64,000 nt of DNA. Source: Gordonia neofelifaecis NRRL B-59395. Its GTDB lineage: Bacteria > Actinomycetota > Actinomycetes > Mycobacteriales > Mycobacteriaceae. Where the stretch lies: NCBI RefSeq assembly GCF_000192435.1, contig NZ_AEUD01000015.1, positions 1 to 64,000 on the forward strand, in the 5' to 3' direction. Below, piece after piece: positions 52,414 to 62,390 of the stretch. Below the pieces are notes generated by a model that saw only the letters and a list, made by a program, of their open reading frames with translations, made no database searches and was not told the origin of the DNA. The position numbers were made by a program, and so were the translations under genes. Position 1 is the first letter of the stretch. Every line of letters begins with the position of its first letter.

Positions 52414-53931
52414 TCAGGGCCTCCGCAACTCCCTCTTCAAGATCTTGCCGGTCGCACCCTTGGGCAGGGCATCGACGATCTCGACCGCGCGCGGGTACTT
52501 GTACGCGGCCAACTGCTCCTTCGAGAAGGCGATCAGCTCGTCCGGCGTCACCGATGCCTCCGCACGCAACGCCACGTACGCGACCACCTCCTCCCCCAGC
52601 CGATCGTCCGGCACACCGATCACCGCGGCCTCGACCACCTCCGGATGGGTGTACAGGACCTCCTCGATCTCGCGCGGGTACACGTTGTATCCACCGCGCA
52701 CGATCAGGTCCTTCAGCCGGTCGACGACGAAGTAATAGCCGTCCTCGTCCCGATAGCCGAGGTCGCCGGTGTGCAGCCACCCGTTGCGTAGAGCCTCCGC
52801 CGTCGCATCCGGACGCTTGTAATAGCCCTTCATGACGTTGTGCCCGCGGACCACGAGTTGCCCGACCTGATCCGGTCCGGCCGCCATCGGCGTGCCGTCG
52901 CCGTCGAGCACCGCCATCTCGACGCCCCACACCGGCTTGCCGATCGAGAGCACCTTGCGCTCGGTGGCACTGATGTTGAACGTCGACGTACTAGCCGTCT
53001 CCGACAACCCGTATCCCTCGAGCACCACCACCCCGGGGAACTTCGCCTCGACCGCCCGGATCACCTCTCCCGGAATCGAGGCGCCGCCGGAGATCGCGGT
53101 TCTCAGGCTCGACAGGTCCCGCCCGGACGTGTCGGCCTCGGCCAGCGCGACGTACATGGTGGGGACTCCGGAGAACACCGTCACCCGCCGGCGTTCGATC
53201 ACGTCGAGAGCGGCCTGTGCGTCGAATCTCGGCAGCAGCGCCACCGAGCCGCCCCAGCGCACGGCGGCGTTGAGCACACTCGAGAGCCCGAAGACGTGGA
53301 ACAGCGGCAGCACTCCGATCGCGACGTCGTCGGCCCGCAGTCCGAACAGTTCGGGTGCGACCGTGCAGTTCATGTACAGCTGGAAGTGCGTCAGTTCCGC
53401 GCCCTTCGGCCGGCCCGTGGTACCCGAGGTGTACAGCAGCACCGCGGTGTCGTCCGGCGACGCCGGGTGGAGATCGCCGAACGGCTCCGCCTCGAGCAGC
53501 TCGTCGAACCGCCCGACGTCGGCGGGCAGCTCCTGCCCGAGCGGCACCACCAGCACATCGGCGACCCCGGCGGCCGCGGCCCCCGGCACCGCGCCGGTCA
53601 GCGAGAACGTCGAGGTGAGCAGCATCCGGGAGTCGCTGTCATCGAGGTGATAGGTCATCTCGCGGGCGGTGAACAGCGGATTCAGCGGCACCATCGTCAG
53701 GCCTGCGCGCAGGATCCCGAAGTAGGCGAAGACGAACTCCGGGACGTTCGGGAGTTGCACCGCCACCTTGTCCCCGGGCACCAGCCCACGCGCGAGCAAC
53801 GCCGCCGCCACTCGTCGGGACCGTTCGTCCACGTCCGCGTAGGTCAACGTGTCGTCGCCCAGATACAGCATCGGCGCCGTCGGCGTCGCCGCCGTCGACT
53901 CCTGCAGCATGACGGCCAGATTGAAAGACAT
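52414..53931 (-). CDS. Long/medium-chain fatty acid-CoA ligase (FadD type)
   Basis: A 505-aa adenylate-forming ligase with LLYTSGTTGRPKGAEL (P-loop), EGYGLSETAST, GWLHTGDLGYRDEDGY and the catalytic lysine in KGATGKILKREL. Compared with the ligase at 48456 it is shorter and closer to fatty-acyl-CoA synthetases. GAGGAG lies 5 bp before ATG 53931. It is the last gene of the SDR-dehydrogenase operon and would supply acyl-CoA to its enzymes. Confidence 0.88.
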   Translation of the reverse strand: MSFNLAVMLQESTAATPTAPMLYLGDDTLTYADVDERSRRVAAALLARGLVPGDKVAVQLPNVPEFVFAYFGILRAGLTMVPLNPLFTAREMTYHLDDSDSRMLLTSTFSLTGAVPGAAAAGVADVLVVPLGQELPADVGRFDELLEAEPFGDLHPASPDDTAVLLYTSGTTGRPKGAELTHFQLYMNCTVAPELFGLRADDVAIGVLPLFHVFGLSSVLNAAVRWGGSVALLPRFDAQAALDVIERRRVTVFSGVPTMYVALAEADTSGRDLSSLRTAISGGASIPGEVIRAVEAKFPGVVVLEGYGLSETASTSTFNISATERKVLSIGKPVWGVEMAVLDGDGTPMAAGPDQVGQLVVRGHNVMKGYYKRPDATAEALRNGWLHTGDLGYRDEDGYYFVVDRLKDLIVRGGYNVYPREIEEVLYTHPEVVEAAVIGVPDDRLGEEVVAYVALRAEASVTPDELIAFSKEQLAAYKYPRAVEIVDALPKGATGKILKRELRRP

Positions 53932-53965
53932 GTCATCTCCTCATATGCGGAGTGATGGGTCGCGG

Positions 53966-55057
53966 TCAGGCCGGCAGGTCGGCCAGGATCGTCAATGCGG
54001 TCCGGTGCCGACTCGGCGATCCGAGCGCGAGTTGATCGGCTTTCGCCCTTTTCAGATACAGATGAGCGGGGTGCTCCCACGTCATCCCGATGCCGCCGTG
54101 GAGCTGAACCGCTTCCTCCGCGGCCCGCACCGCGTGATCGCCGCAGTAAGCGGCGGCCACCGCCGTCATCAGTGCGGACTCGTCGTCGTCCACCCCTCGA
54201 TCGGTGATGGTCACCGCCGCGGCCCGCGCCACGGCCGACGCCTGCTCGGTGTCCGCATACAGCTCCGCGAGCCGGTGCTTGACCGCCTGGAAGCCACCGA
54301 CGACCCGGCCGAACTGACGTCGCTCCTTGAGATAGGAGACGGTCTCGGTGACGCACCACCGGGCCACACCCGCCTGTTCGGAGGCGAGCAGCGCCGCGCC
54401 CAGTGCCAGGCCCGCACGGATCGCCGCGGCGCCGTCGGCGGACACCTGACGTCCGGTGACGCCCGCGAACACGACGTCGGAGACCGGACGAGTCATGTCG
54501 AGGGAGGCGACCGGGGTGATGGTCGCGTCCGCCGCGTCGACCGCGTACAGGGCGCCGTCGGAGCCGGGCACCAGCAGGACGGTGGCGCTCTCCGCGCCCG
54601 CGACGCTCATCACCCGTCCGGTGAGACGGCCCGCGGTGGCGGCCACTGTCGCGACGACCGAGTACGGGTCCGCTGAGAACGGCACCGTCAACGCGGCAAC
54701 GGCCGAGCCGTCGGCCAGTCCCGGCAGCAGTGCGGTGTCCCCGCACTGGGTCAGGACGGTGGTGGCGATCACCGCGCTCGTCAGCATCGGCGTGCGCGCG
54801 GGTACCGCGCCCAGTTCCTCCAGCACGACCGCCGCCACCGCCGGGGTGGCGCCCGCACCGCCGTGATCGTCGCCGATCAGCAGGCCCGGCAGGCCGAGGC
54901 CCGACAGCTCCGGCCAGAGGTCGGGCTGCGGCGCACCGTCGTAGGCACCGATCAGCTGGTCGGTCGTGATCCGGCGGGCCAGCAGATCGCGGATCGACGC
55001 GCGCAGATCCTCTTCGACCTCGTCGGTCAGCAGAGCGGGAACGTAGTCGGCGGTCAT
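53966..55057 (-). CDS. Acyl-CoA dehydrogenase family protein
   Basis: A 363-aa FAD enzyme. The C-terminal domain is clear: ERRQFGRVVGGFQAVKHRLAE in essence (key parts RRQFGR and QAVKH), then AVQLHGGIGMTWEHPAHLYLKR. The N-terminal half is more diverged. It is next to a second, full-length dehydrogenase with which it overlaps by 4 bp (ATGA). Such side-by-side unlike pairs often form heteromeric dehydrogenases in actinobacterial steroid and side-chain catabolism; this is an inference. Confidence 0.85.
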   Translation of the reverse strand: MTADYVPALLTDEVEEDLRASIRDLLARRITTDQLIGAYDGAPQPDLWPELSGLGLPGLLIGDDHGGAGATPAVAAVVLEELGAVPARTPMLTSAVIATTVLTQCGDTALLPGLADGSAVAALTVPFSADPYSVVATVAATAGRLTGRVMSVAGAESATVLLVPGSDGALYAVDAADATITPVASLDMTRPVSDVVFAGVTGRQVSADGAAAIRAGLALGAALLASEQAGVARWCVTETVSYLKERRQFGRVVGGFQAVKHRLAELYADTEQASAVARAAAVTITDRGVDDDESALMTAVAAAYCGDHAVRAAEEAVQLHGGIGMTWEHPAHLYLKRAKADQLALGSPSRHRTALTILADLPA

Positions 55058-56214
55058 CGCGGCACGTCCTTCCATGGGATGTCCTTGTCGACGCGATGCT
55101 CCGGCGGCAGCCCGAGCACCCGTTCGGCGACGATGTTGCGGAGGATCTCGGAGGTGCCGCCCTCGATGGAGTTGCCCTTGGCGCGCAGATAGCGGTAACC
55201 CGCGTCCCGGCCGAAGAAGTCGACGCGCTCCGGTCGGACCATGGTCCAGTCGGAGTAGCGCAGCCCCTCGGCCCCGAGGATCTCCAATTCCAGCCCGGAC
55301 AGCTTCTGGTTGATCCGCGCGAACGACAGCTTCATCGCGGCGCCCTCGGGACCCGGCTGTCCGGAGGCGAGTTTCTGCCCGAGCCGGACACCGGTCACCC
55401 GGGCCACCTCGGCGTCCACCCACAGTCGGAGCAGTTCTCCGTGCAGCTCTGAGGTCCGCAGTTCGGGACGATCGCGCCACGTCTGCGCGACGACCCCGAT
55501 CATGCCGTCCTCGCGGCGGGCCGCCCGCCCGCCGATCGCGACGCGCTCGTTGTTCAGGGTGGCGTTGGCGACCTCCCAGCCCTGTCCGATCGCACCGAGC
55601 CGCTGGCTGTCGGGGATCCGTACATCGGTGAGGAAGACCTCGTTGAACTCCGCCTCCCCGGTGATCTGCCGCAGCGGACGGACGTCGACGCCCGGATCGG
55701 TCATATCGCACAGGAAGTACGTCAGACCGCGATGCTTCGGGACGTCGCCGTCGGTCCGGGCGACGAGGATCGCCATGCGCGCATTGTGGGCTCCCGAGGT
55801 CCACACCTTCTGGCCGTTGACGACCCAGTCGTCGCCGTCGCGGACCGCGCGGGTGGCGACGGCGGCGAGGTCGGAGCCGGCACCGGGCTCGCTGAACAGC
55901 TGACACCAGATCTCCTCCCCCGTCCAGAGTGGCCGGAGGTACCGATCGAGCTGGGCGGCGGTGCCGTAGCGCAGAATCGTCGGGGCCGCCATGCCGAGCC
56001 CGATGCCATTGACCTCGCTGCGGTTCCCCGGCGCGCCCGCCTCGGCGAAGAGCCGATCGACCTCGGGCTGCAACGACCGCGACAGCCCCAGGCCACCCCG
56101 GCCGACCGGATACGACACCCACGCCAGTCCCGCGTCGTATCGGGCGCGGAGGAACTCTGCGGGGTCCGTGGTCGACGGATCGTGCGCGGCGAGGAAGTCG
56201 GCGACGGCTTTCAA
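55054..56214 (-). CDS. Acyl-CoA dehydrogenase family protein
   Basis: A 386-aa acyl-CoA dehydrogenase. [14 protein letters not shown] and [12 protein letters not shown] form the FAD/substrate region, and [24 protein letters not shown] is the C-terminal signature (key part GGTSEI). The start is a TTG at 56214 that overlaps the previous stop as TTGA. No better start exists without a long overlap. Paired with the gene at 53966, probably as a heteromeric enzyme. Confidence 0.85.
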   Translation of the reverse strand: MKAVADFLAAHDPSTTDPAEFLRARYDAGLAWVSYPVGRGGLGLSRSLQPEVDRLFAEAGAPGNRSEVNGIGLGMAAPTILRYGTAAQLDRYLRPLWTGEEIWCQLFSEPGAGSDLAAVATRAVRDGDDWVVNGQKVWTSGAHNARMAILVARTDGDVPKHRGLTYFLCDMTDPGVDVRPLRQITGEAEFNEVFLTDVRIPDSQRLGAIGQGWEVANATLNNERVAIGGRAARREDGMIGVVAQTWRDRPELRTSELHGELLRLWVDAEVARVTGVRLGQKLASGQPGPEGAAMKLSFARINQKLSGLELEILGAEGLRYSDWTMVRPERVDFFGRDAGYRYLRAKGNSIEGGTSEILRNIVAERVLGLPPEHRVDKDIPWKDVPR

Positions 56215-57431
56215 CGCGCGCCCTGGCGACGCAGCTCCGCGCGTGCGAGGGAGTTCTTGTGCACCTCGTCGGGACCGTCGGCGAACCGCAGGGTGCGGAT
56301 CCCGGCGATGTAGTTGGCGAGCGGGAAGTCCTGCGACAGGCCGCCCGCGCCGTGTGTCTGGATGGCCTTGTCGAGGATCCACTCGACGGTCGACGGCGTC
56401 GCGATCTTGATCGCCTGGATCTCGGTGTGCGCGCCGCGGTTGCCGACGGTGTCCATCAGCCAGGCCGTCTTGAGCACCAGCAGTCGCAGTTGCTCGATCC
56501 TCACCCGCGATTCGGCGATCCAGTTCCGGATCACGCCCTGTTCGGCGAGCGGCTTGCCGAAGGCGACACGGCTCGCGGCGCGGGCGCACATCATCTCCAG
56601 CGCACGCTCGGCCATGCCGATCGATCGCATGCAGTGATGGATACGGCCGGGTCCCAGACGGCCCTGTGCGATGGCGAAGCCGTCGCCCTCCGCTCCGATC
56701 AGGTTCGCCGCGGGCACCCGCACGTCGGTGAACCGGAGCTCGGCGTGGCCGCCGTGGTCGTGATCGTCGTAGCCGAGCACGTGCATACCGCGGACCACCT
56801 CGAAGCCCGGGGTGTCCCGTTCGACGAGGATCATCGACTGCTGTGCGTGGCGTTCGGCCGTCGGATCGGTCTTGCCCATCACGATGAAGATCTTCGCGTT
56901 GGGGCTCATCGCCCCGGTGATCCACCACTTGCGGCCGTTGATGACGTACTCGTCGCCGTCGCGGACGATGGACAGCTCGATGTTGGTCGCATCCGAACTG
57001 GCGACGTCCGGCTCGGTCATCGCGAACGCCGACCGGATCTCACCCGCCAGCAGCGGCGTCAGCCACTTCGCCTGCTGGTCGGCGTTCGCGTACTGCGCGA
57101 GCACCTCCATGTTGCCGGTGTCCGGTGCCGAGCAGTTCAGCGCAGCCGGAGCCAGCCCCGGACTGCGACCGGTGATCTCGGCCAGCGGCGCGTACTGCAG
57201 GTTGGTCAGCCCGGCACCGTGCTCGCCCGGCAGGAACAGGTTCCACAGGCCGCGGCGCCGGGCTTCGGCGCGCAGTTCGGCGAGCACCGGCACCGCGTCC
57301 CAGTCCCACTGGTTCTCGAGCGCGGCGAGCTGCTCGGCGAACACCGGCTCCGCCGGGTACACGTGCTCGTCCATGAACTCCAGGAGGTTGTCCCGCAGTT
57401 CCTTCGTCTTGGCGTCGAACTCGAAGTCCAT
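56211..57431 (-). CDS. Acyl-CoA dehydrogenase, ACAD10/11 (LvaC)-like
   Basis: A 406-aa acyl-CoA dehydrogenase. It has [45 protein letters not shown] and the C-terminal [16 protein letters not shown]. These resemble the dehydrogenase half of mammalian ACAD10/11. It follows an APH-like kinase gene by 1 bp, the same pairing as in ACAD10/11 fusions and in the Pseudomonas levulinate lva operon. There the dehydrogenase-fold enzyme eliminates phosphate from a 4-phosphoacyl-CoA. That role is inferred here. Confidence 0.87.
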   Translation of the reverse strand: MDFEFDAKTKELRDNLLEFMDEHVYPAEPVFAEQLAALENQWDWDAVPVLAELRAEARRRGLWNLFLPGEHGAGLTNLQYAPLAEITGRSPGLAPAALNCSAPDTGNMEVLAQYANADQQAKWLTPLLAGEIRSAFAMTEPDVASSDATNIELSIVRDGDEYVINGRKWWITGAMSPNAKIFIVMGKTDPTAERHAQQSMILVERDTPGFEVVRGMHVLGYDDHDHGGHAELRFTDVRVPAANLIGAEGDGFAIAQGRLGPGRIHHCMRSIGMAERALEMMCARAASRVAFGKPLAEQGVIRNWIAESRVRIEQLRLLVLKTAWLMDTVGNRGAHTEIQAIKIATPSTVEWILDKAIQTHGAGGLSQDFPLANYIAGIRTLRFADGPDEVHKNSLARAELRRQGAR

Positions 57432-57432
57432 C

Positions 57433-58464
57433 TCAGTTCTCCTTCAGAGCGTTCAAACCGGCCGCCAGCAGCGGACCGACGGCCTGTCCGGCGTCGGCGA
57501 AACCCTCGCCGACCGTCTGACCGTTGACATAGCGGAAGTGGATGCCCTCGACGATTCCGGCGAGCTTGAAGCAGCCGAACGCGAGGTAGAAGCCGAAGTC
57601 GGACAGGTCGCGTCCGGTCTCGGCGGAATAGCGCGCGATCACCTCGTCCTCGGAGAGGAAACCGGGTGCGACGGACACGTCGGTGACCGCGCCGCCCGCC
57701 TCGCCGAGCCGGTGATAGACGCACATCAGGGCCAGATCGGTGAGTGAGTCGCCGATCGTCGAGAGTTCCCAGTCGAGCACCGCGCGCGCCTGATCGTCGT
57801 CGTCCACGAGGACGTTGTCGAGGCGGTAGTCGCCGTGCACGATGCCGGGCGCGGCGTCGGCCGGCACCCGATCGGCGAGCAGCGCGTGCAGCCGTTCCAT
57901 CTCCGGCAGATCCCGCGTGTGCGCGGCGTCGAACTGCTTGCGCCACCGTGCGACCTGACGCGCCAGGAAGCCCTCCGGCCGACCGAACTCGCCGAGCCCG
58001 ACCTGAGCCGGGTCGACGCGGTGGAGGGCCGCGAGGGTGTCGACGAGTCGCTCCGAGATGGTCCGGGTCCGCTCGGGTCCCAGCTTCTCGAGGTCGGAGG
58101 CCTTCCGGTACGGCGTGCCGTCGACGGCTTCCATCACGTAGAAGCGGGCGCCGAGCAGGTCGGTGTCGTCGCAGATGGCGTGCATCTGCGGCACCGGTAC
58201 GTCTGTCGGGGCCAGGGCCGACATCATGGTGAACTCGCGTCCCATGTCGTGGGCGGTGGCCAGCAGCTTGCCGACCGGTGGTCGCCGCAGAATCCAGCGA
58301 CTGGAACCGTCGGTGAGGCGGTAGGTCAGGTTCGACTTCCCGCCGGCGATCAGCTCCGCGTCGAGCGGTCCCTCGATCGGCGCGACGTGCTCGATGAACC
58401 ACGGGGTGAGACGGTCCAGGTCCAGACCCGGAAGCTCGCGTGCACCGGACTCCGCGGCGCTCAT
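57433..58464 (-). CDS. APH-family kinase (LvaA / ACAD10-11 N-domain-like)
   Basis: A 343-aa kinase of the aminoglycoside-phosphotransferase fold. [13 protein letters not shown] is the nucleotide loop, the catalytic loop is [14 protein letters not shown], and the metal-binding segment is [11 protein letters not shown]. In this setting antibiotic resistance is unlikely: related proteins phosphorylate 4-hydroxyacyl-CoA. ATG 58464 overlaps the MaoC stop as TGATG, and the dehydrogenase gene starts 1 bp after its stop, so the three are translationally linked. Confidence 0.85.
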   Translation of the reverse strand: MSAAESGARELPGLDLDRLTPWFIEHVAPIEGPLDAELIAGGKSNLTYRLTDGSSRWILRRPPVGKLLATAHDMGREFTMMSALAPTDVPVPQMHAICDDTDLLGARFYVMEAVDGTPYRKASDLEKLGPERTRTISERLVDTLAALHRVDPAQVGLGEFGRPEGFLARQVARWRKQFDAAHTRDLPEMERLHALLADRVPADAAPGIVHGDYRLDNVLVDDDDQARAVLDWELSTIGDSLTDLALMCVYHRLGEAGGAVTDVSVAPGFLSEDEVIARYSAETGRDLSDFGFYLAFGCFKLAGIVEGIHFRYVNGQTVGEGFADAGQAVGPLLAAGLNALKEN

Positions 58465-58916
58465 CAGAACACCAGCACCGAGACGGTCTCGGCGATGCAG
58501 ACGGGCTTGTCGCCGCCCTCGATCTCGACGGTGACCTTCTCGATCACCCGGTGACCGGCGGCGCCCGCTTTCACCTCGAGGAGCTCGAAGCCGGCGCGCA
58601 CCTTCGAGCCAACCGGCACCGGTGCGGGGAAACGCACCTTGTTGGCGCCGTAGTTGACGCCCATCTTCACGTTCTCCGAACGCCAGGCGGTCTGACGCAG
58701 CACCGGGATCAGCGACAGCGTCAGATAGCCGTGAGCGATGGTCCCGCCGTACGGACCCGCCGCGGCCCGTTCCGGGTCCACGTGGATCCACTGGTGATCA
58801 CCGGTGGCGTCGGCGAACAGGTTCACCTTCTCCTGGGTCACCTCATACCAGTCGGAGTAGCCGAGGTGCTGCCCGACCGCCGCGACGAGATCCTCGGCGC
58901 TGTTGATGTCAGCCAT
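58464..58916 (-). CDS. MaoC-like enoyl-CoA hydratase
   Basis: A 150-aa single hot-dog-fold protein with the hydratase-2 motif: FADATGDHQWIHVDPERA (key residues D and H) then GPYGGTIAHGYLTLSL. It adds water to a 2-enoyl-CoA giving the R-3-hydroxyacyl-CoA. AGGAGA lies 7 bp before ATG 58916. It sits between an SDR and the kinase, consistent with a beta-oxidation-like sequence. Confidence 0.88.
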   Translation of the reverse strand: MADINSAEDLVAAVGQHLGYSDWYEVTQEKVNLFADATGDHQWIHVDPERAAAGPYGGTIAHGYLTLSLIPVLRQTAWRSENVKMGVNYGANKVRFPAPVPVGSKVRAGFELLEVKAGAAGHRVIEKVTVEIEGGDKPVCIAETVSVLVF

Positions 58917-58951
58917 GATGTCTCTCCTGATCTTCCGGTTGGGTTGGGTCG

Positions 58952-59707
58952 TCAGGCCTTGGGCCCGCCGGCCACGTACAGGACCTGACCGGACACGTAG
59001 CCCGCGCCCTCGCTGACGAAGAAGCTGACGGCGTGCGCGATGTCGTCCGGCTCCCCGACGCGCTGGACGGGGGTCTCCTTGGCGATAGCCGCCTTGAAGT
59101 CGTCGAACGTGATCCCCATGCGCTCGGCGGTCGCGGCGGTCATCTCGGTGGCGATGAAGCCGGGGGCGATCGCGTTGGCGGTGACGCCGAACCGTCCCAG
59201 TTCGAACGCCAGGGTCTTGGTGAAGCCCTGCATGCCTGCCTTGGCCGCCGAGTAATTGGCCTGACCGCGGTTGCCGAGCGCCGAGGTGCTCGACAGGTTC
59301 ACGATGCGGCCCCAGCCCTCCTTGGTCTGGTACTGCTGCACTTCGCGCGCCATCAGGAAGGCGCCGCGCAGGTGCACGGCCATGACCGAGTCCCAGTCGG
59401 ACAACGTCATCTTGAACAGCAGGTTGTCGCGGATGATGCCCGCGTTGTTGACCAGGATGGTCGGCGCGCCCAGCTCTGCGGCGACCCGGCTGACGCCTGC
59501 CTCGACCTTCACCTCGTCGGAGACGTCGACGCCGACGCCGATCGCCTTACCGCCGGCAGCGTTGATCTCATCGGCGACGGCCTGGCAGGCCGCCTCGTCG
59601 AGGTCGAAGACCGCGACGGCGTGACCGTCGTCCGCCAGTCGGCGGGCGACCTGCGCGCCGATGCCTCGAGCCGCGCCGGTGACGATCGCGATGCGCTGGG
59701 TGGTCAT
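58952..59707 (-). CDS. SDR-family 3-oxoacyl reductase (FabG-like)
   Basis: A 251-aa classical short-chain dehydrogenase. The cofactor motif is TGAARGIG, then NNAG, and the catalytic Ser-Tyr-Lys lies in LSSTSALGNRGQANYSAAKAG (key part YSAAK). It ends VSGQVLYVAGG. It probably interconverts 3-hydroxyacyl-CoA and 3-oxoacyl-CoA next to the MaoC hydratase; NADP or NAD preference is not clear. Confidence 0.9.
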   Translation of the reverse strand: MTTQRIAIVTGAARGIGAQVARRLADDGHAVAVFDLDEAACQAVADEINAAGGKAIGVGVDVSDEVKVEAGVSRVAAELGAPTILVNNAGIIRDNLLFKMTLSDWDSVMAVHLRGAFLMAREVQQYQTKEGWGRIVNLSSTSALGNRGQANYSAAKAGMQGFTKTLAFELGRFGVTANAIAPGFIATEMTAATAERMGITFDDFKAAIAKETPVQRVGEPDDIAHAVSFFVSEGAGYVSGQVLYVAGGPKA

Positions 59708-59786
59708 GAATGTTCTCCTTCAACGGTTGTCGAATCTGACATCGGTCAGATCGGGATCGGTCGCCGCACGGCGACCGGTGAAACAG

Positions 59787-60773
59787 TCAGTCAGCCTGAT
59801 AGACGACGCGTCCGACGGTATTTCCATCCGCCAGTCGCTGCAGCCCGTCCGGGATATCGCCGAGGGCGAGTTGCTCGCTGACCAGCGGAGCGATCGCACC
59901 CGAGTCGGCCAGTGCGGTCAGTTCCGCATGGCAGCGGCTCACCAGTTCCGGCGCGAACTTGTTGTACAGGCCCCAGTGCAGGCCGACGATCGAGTAGTTC
60001 TTGATGAGTGCGTGGTTGAGCGCGGTCTCGGTGATCGTGCCGCCCGCGAAGCCGATGAGCAGGATCCGACCTTCGAAGGCGATGCATTTGGTCGACCGGA
60101 GATATGTCTCGCCGCCCACCGGGTCGTAGATCACGTCCGCTCCACGTCCTTCGGTCTCGGCCTTGACCACCTCGACGAAGTCCTGCGCGTGCCGGTCGAC
60201 CACCACATCGGCGCCCAGCGCACGGGCGATCTCCGCCTTCGCCGGACCGCCGACCACTCCGATCACTCGGGCGCCCGCCGCCTTGCCGAGCTGGATGGCG
60301 GCACTGCCCACACCGCCCGCGGCAGCGTGCACGAGGAGTGTCTCGCCGGGCTGGAGGTTCGCCCGTCGGTGCAGTCCGAACCAGCCCGTCTGGTAGCCGA
60401 TGAAGAGCGACGAGGCCTGCGCGTCGTCGAGCGACTCCGGTGCCCCGAACGCCTCGGCCGCCGCCATCACCGCGAACTCGCCGAACCCGCCGTGCGGCAG
60501 CGCCGCTCCTCCGAGCACGCGGTCGCCGACCGACAGTCCGTCGACGCCGTCACCGATCTCGACGATCTCGCCGCACAGTTCCACCCCTGGAGTGAAGGGC
60601 AGATCGGGCCGCACCTGATACTGCCCGCGGCACATCAGCACGTCCGGGAAGTTGGCCGCGGACGCGAGCACCCGCACCACCACCTGCCCCGTGGCCGGAG
60701 CCGGGACCGCGAGGTCCGCCAGCTCCAGGACGTCGGCGGGTTCACCGAGCCGCGTCACCTGCCATGCCTTCAT
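59787..60773 (-). CDS. Quinone oxidoreductase-like MDR protein
   Basis: A 328-aa zinc-free medium-chain dehydrogenase/reductase. The GroES-like half has ANFPDVLMCRGQYQ, and the Rossmann motif is AAAGGVGSAAIQLGKAAGA. It would reduce an enoyl or quinone-like double bond with NADPH; the real substrate is not evident. ATG 60773 overlaps the upstream SDR stop by 4 bp. A 79-bp gap separates it from the next SDR. Confidence 0.87.
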   Translation of the reverse strand: MKAWQVTRLGEPADVLELADLAVPAPATGQVVVRVLASAANFPDVLMCRGQYQVRPDLPFTPGVELCGEIVEIGDGVDGLSVGDRVLGGAALPHGGFGEFAVMAAAEAFGAPESLDDAQASSLFIGYQTGWFGLHRRANLQPGETLLVHAAAGGVGSAAIQLGKAAGARVIGVVGGPAKAEIARALGADVVVDRHAQDFVEVVKAETEGRGADVIYDPVGGETYLRSTKCIAFEGRILLIGFAGGTITETALNHALIKNYSIVGLHWGLYNKFAPELVSRCHAELTALADSGAIAPLVSEQLALGDIPDGLQRLADGNTVGRVVYQAD

Positions 60774-61588
60774 CGGTCGTCTCCTTCCGCGGCGAGCTTC
60801 GTGTCGAGCCGCTGCTGGAGTCGGTTCATCCCGGTCAGCCAGCGATCCGGCGCGGTCGCTCGCGCCTGGTAGTACCCGGCGACCTCCGGATGCGGCAGGA
60901 TCAGGAAGTCCTCGCCCTCGAGAGCCCGCTCGACGGCTGCGGCGACGTCCTCGACGGTCAGCGCGACGTCGTGGCTCAGGAGTTCCTCGAGGGGACCGGA
61001 GTCGTCGAGCATCCGCGTCTGGACGCCCTGCGGGCAGATCGCCTGGACGACCACGCCGCGGTGCCGGTACGTCGCCGACAGCCACTCGGCGAATGCGACG
61101 GCTCCGTGCTTGGTCACCGAGTACGCGGGGGCGCCGAGCATCGTCAGCAGACCTGCAGCCGACGCGGTGACGACGAAGCGTCCCCCGCCGCGCTCGACCC
61201 ACTGCGGCACCAGTCGGCGCGCGGCGTGCACGTGCGCCAGCACGTTGACGTTCCAGGACAGATCCCAGTCGGCATCGGTGGCCTCCAGGCCCCGTCCACG
61301 GTCGACGCCCGCGTTGGCGAACCAGGCGTCGATCGGGCCGAACGCGTCCTCTGCCTTCGCGATCAGCGCGTCGACGCCCGCTTGCGACGCCGCATCGCCG
61401 GGCGCCGCCACCGCGCTGCCGCCCGCGCCGGTGATCGACGCGACGGTCCGCTCGACGCCCGCGGCGTCCAGATCGGCGACCACCACGTTCGCTCCGCGTG
61501 CACCCATCGCGACGGCCAGACCCGCACCGATGCCGTTGCCCGCGCCGGTGACGACGACCGTCTTTCCCGCCGGATCGAACGCCGGCAT
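60770..61588 (-). CDS. SDR-family oxidoreductase
   Basis: A 272-aa short-chain dehydrogenase with TGAGNGIGAG for cofactor binding, FANAGV in place of NNAG, and YSVTK as catalytic pair. A C-terminal extension (RWLTGMNRLQQRLD) is shared with a group of actinobacterial SDRs near acyl-CoA dehydrogenases. The substrate is unknown. It overlaps genes on both sides (TGATG with the upstream SDR, ATGA with the MDR gene). Confidence 0.87.
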   Translation of the reverse strand: MPAFDPAGKTVVVTGAGNGIGAGLAVAMGARGANVVVADLDAAGVERTVASITGAGGSAVAAPGDAASQAGVDALIAKAEDAFGPIDAWFANAGVDRGRGLEATDADWDLSWNVNVLAHVHAARRLVPQWVERGGGRFVVTASAAGLLTMLGAPAYSVTKHGAVAFAEWLSATYRHRGVVVQAICPQGVQTRMLDDSGPLEELLSHDVALTVEDVAAAVERALEGEDFLILPHPEVAGYYQARATAPDRWLTGMNRLQQRLDTKLAAEGDDR

Positions 61589-62355
61589 CAGACGCCGCCG
61601 CCCAGCAGCACACCGCCGTCGACGACCAGCGTCTGGCCGGTCATCCAGCCGGCGTCGGCCGACAGCAGGAAGGCGACGACCGAGCCGATGTCATCGGGCT
61701 CGCCGAGGCGCTTGAGCGCGTAGGCGGACGCGACCTGCTCTTCGCGGCCCTCGTACAGCGCTGTCGCGAATCGCGTCTTGACGACGGCCGGTGCCACCGC
61801 GTTCACGCGGATGTTCGGCCCGAGCTCCCACGCGAGCTCCTCGGTGAGGTGAATGACGGCGGCTTTGGAGACACCGTAGAAGGCGATTCCCGGCGCCGGA
61901 CGGAGGCCCGCGATCGATGCGACGTTCACGATCGCGCCGCCGTGCTCGCCCTGCCAGCCCTTGTTCACCGCCTGCACCCAGCGCAGCGCGGAGATGACGT
62001 TCACGTCCATGATCTTGCGCGCTGCGTCCGGATCGATGTCCATGAGCGGACCGTAGACCGGGTTGATGCCGGTGTTGTTGACCAGCAGGTCGGCGCTGCC
62101 GAACTTCTCGATGGTTCTGGCGACCGTGTCCGCCTGATGCTCGGGATCGTCGCCGCGTCCGGCCACCGCCATTGCGACGTCGGGGCCGCCGAGTTTCGCG
62201 ACCGCCTCGTCGAGCGCTTCCTGCTTGCGGGCGGTGATCGTGACCTTCGCACCTTCGGCGACGAGTCGTTCGGCGATGGCGAAGCCGATGCCGCGACTGG
62301 CTCCGGTGACGATGGCGGCCTGGCCGGCGAACCGGCGGGGGTCGATCTGTACCAC
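61588..62355 (-). CDS. SDR-family oxidoreductase, first gene of the operon
   Basis: A 255-aa short-chain dehydrogenase with TGASRGIGFA, NNTG, YGVSK and the C-terminal MTGQTLVVDGG. It heads the operon that runs to the FadD gene at 52414. Its promoter region contains the palindrome at 62391-62406, shared with the divergent TetR gene. Probable role is oxidation of a hydroxyacyl-CoA intermediate. Confidence 0.88.
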   Translation of the reverse strand: MVQIDPRRFAGQAAIVTGASRGIGFAIAERLVAEGAKVTITARKQEALDEAVAKLGGPDVAMAVAGRGDDPEHQADTVARTIEKFGSADLLVNNTGINPVYGPLMDIDPDAARKIMDVNVISALRWVQAVNKGWQGEHGGAIVNVASIAGLRPAPGIAFYGVSKAAVIHLTEELAWELGPNIRVNAVAPAVVKTRFATALYEGREEQVASAYALKRLGEPDDIGSVVAFLLSADAGWMTGQTLVVDGGVLLGGGV

Positions 62356-62390
62356 GAAGACTCCTTCGGATGGTCTACTCTGAACACTGA

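Noticed and set aside
57433-58464. APH-fold kinase as an antibiotic-resistance gene
   Set aside because: It is embedded by overlapping stops and starts in a beta-oxidation-type operon and pairs with an ACAD10/11-like dehydrogenase, so acyl-CoA phosphorylation is more likely.
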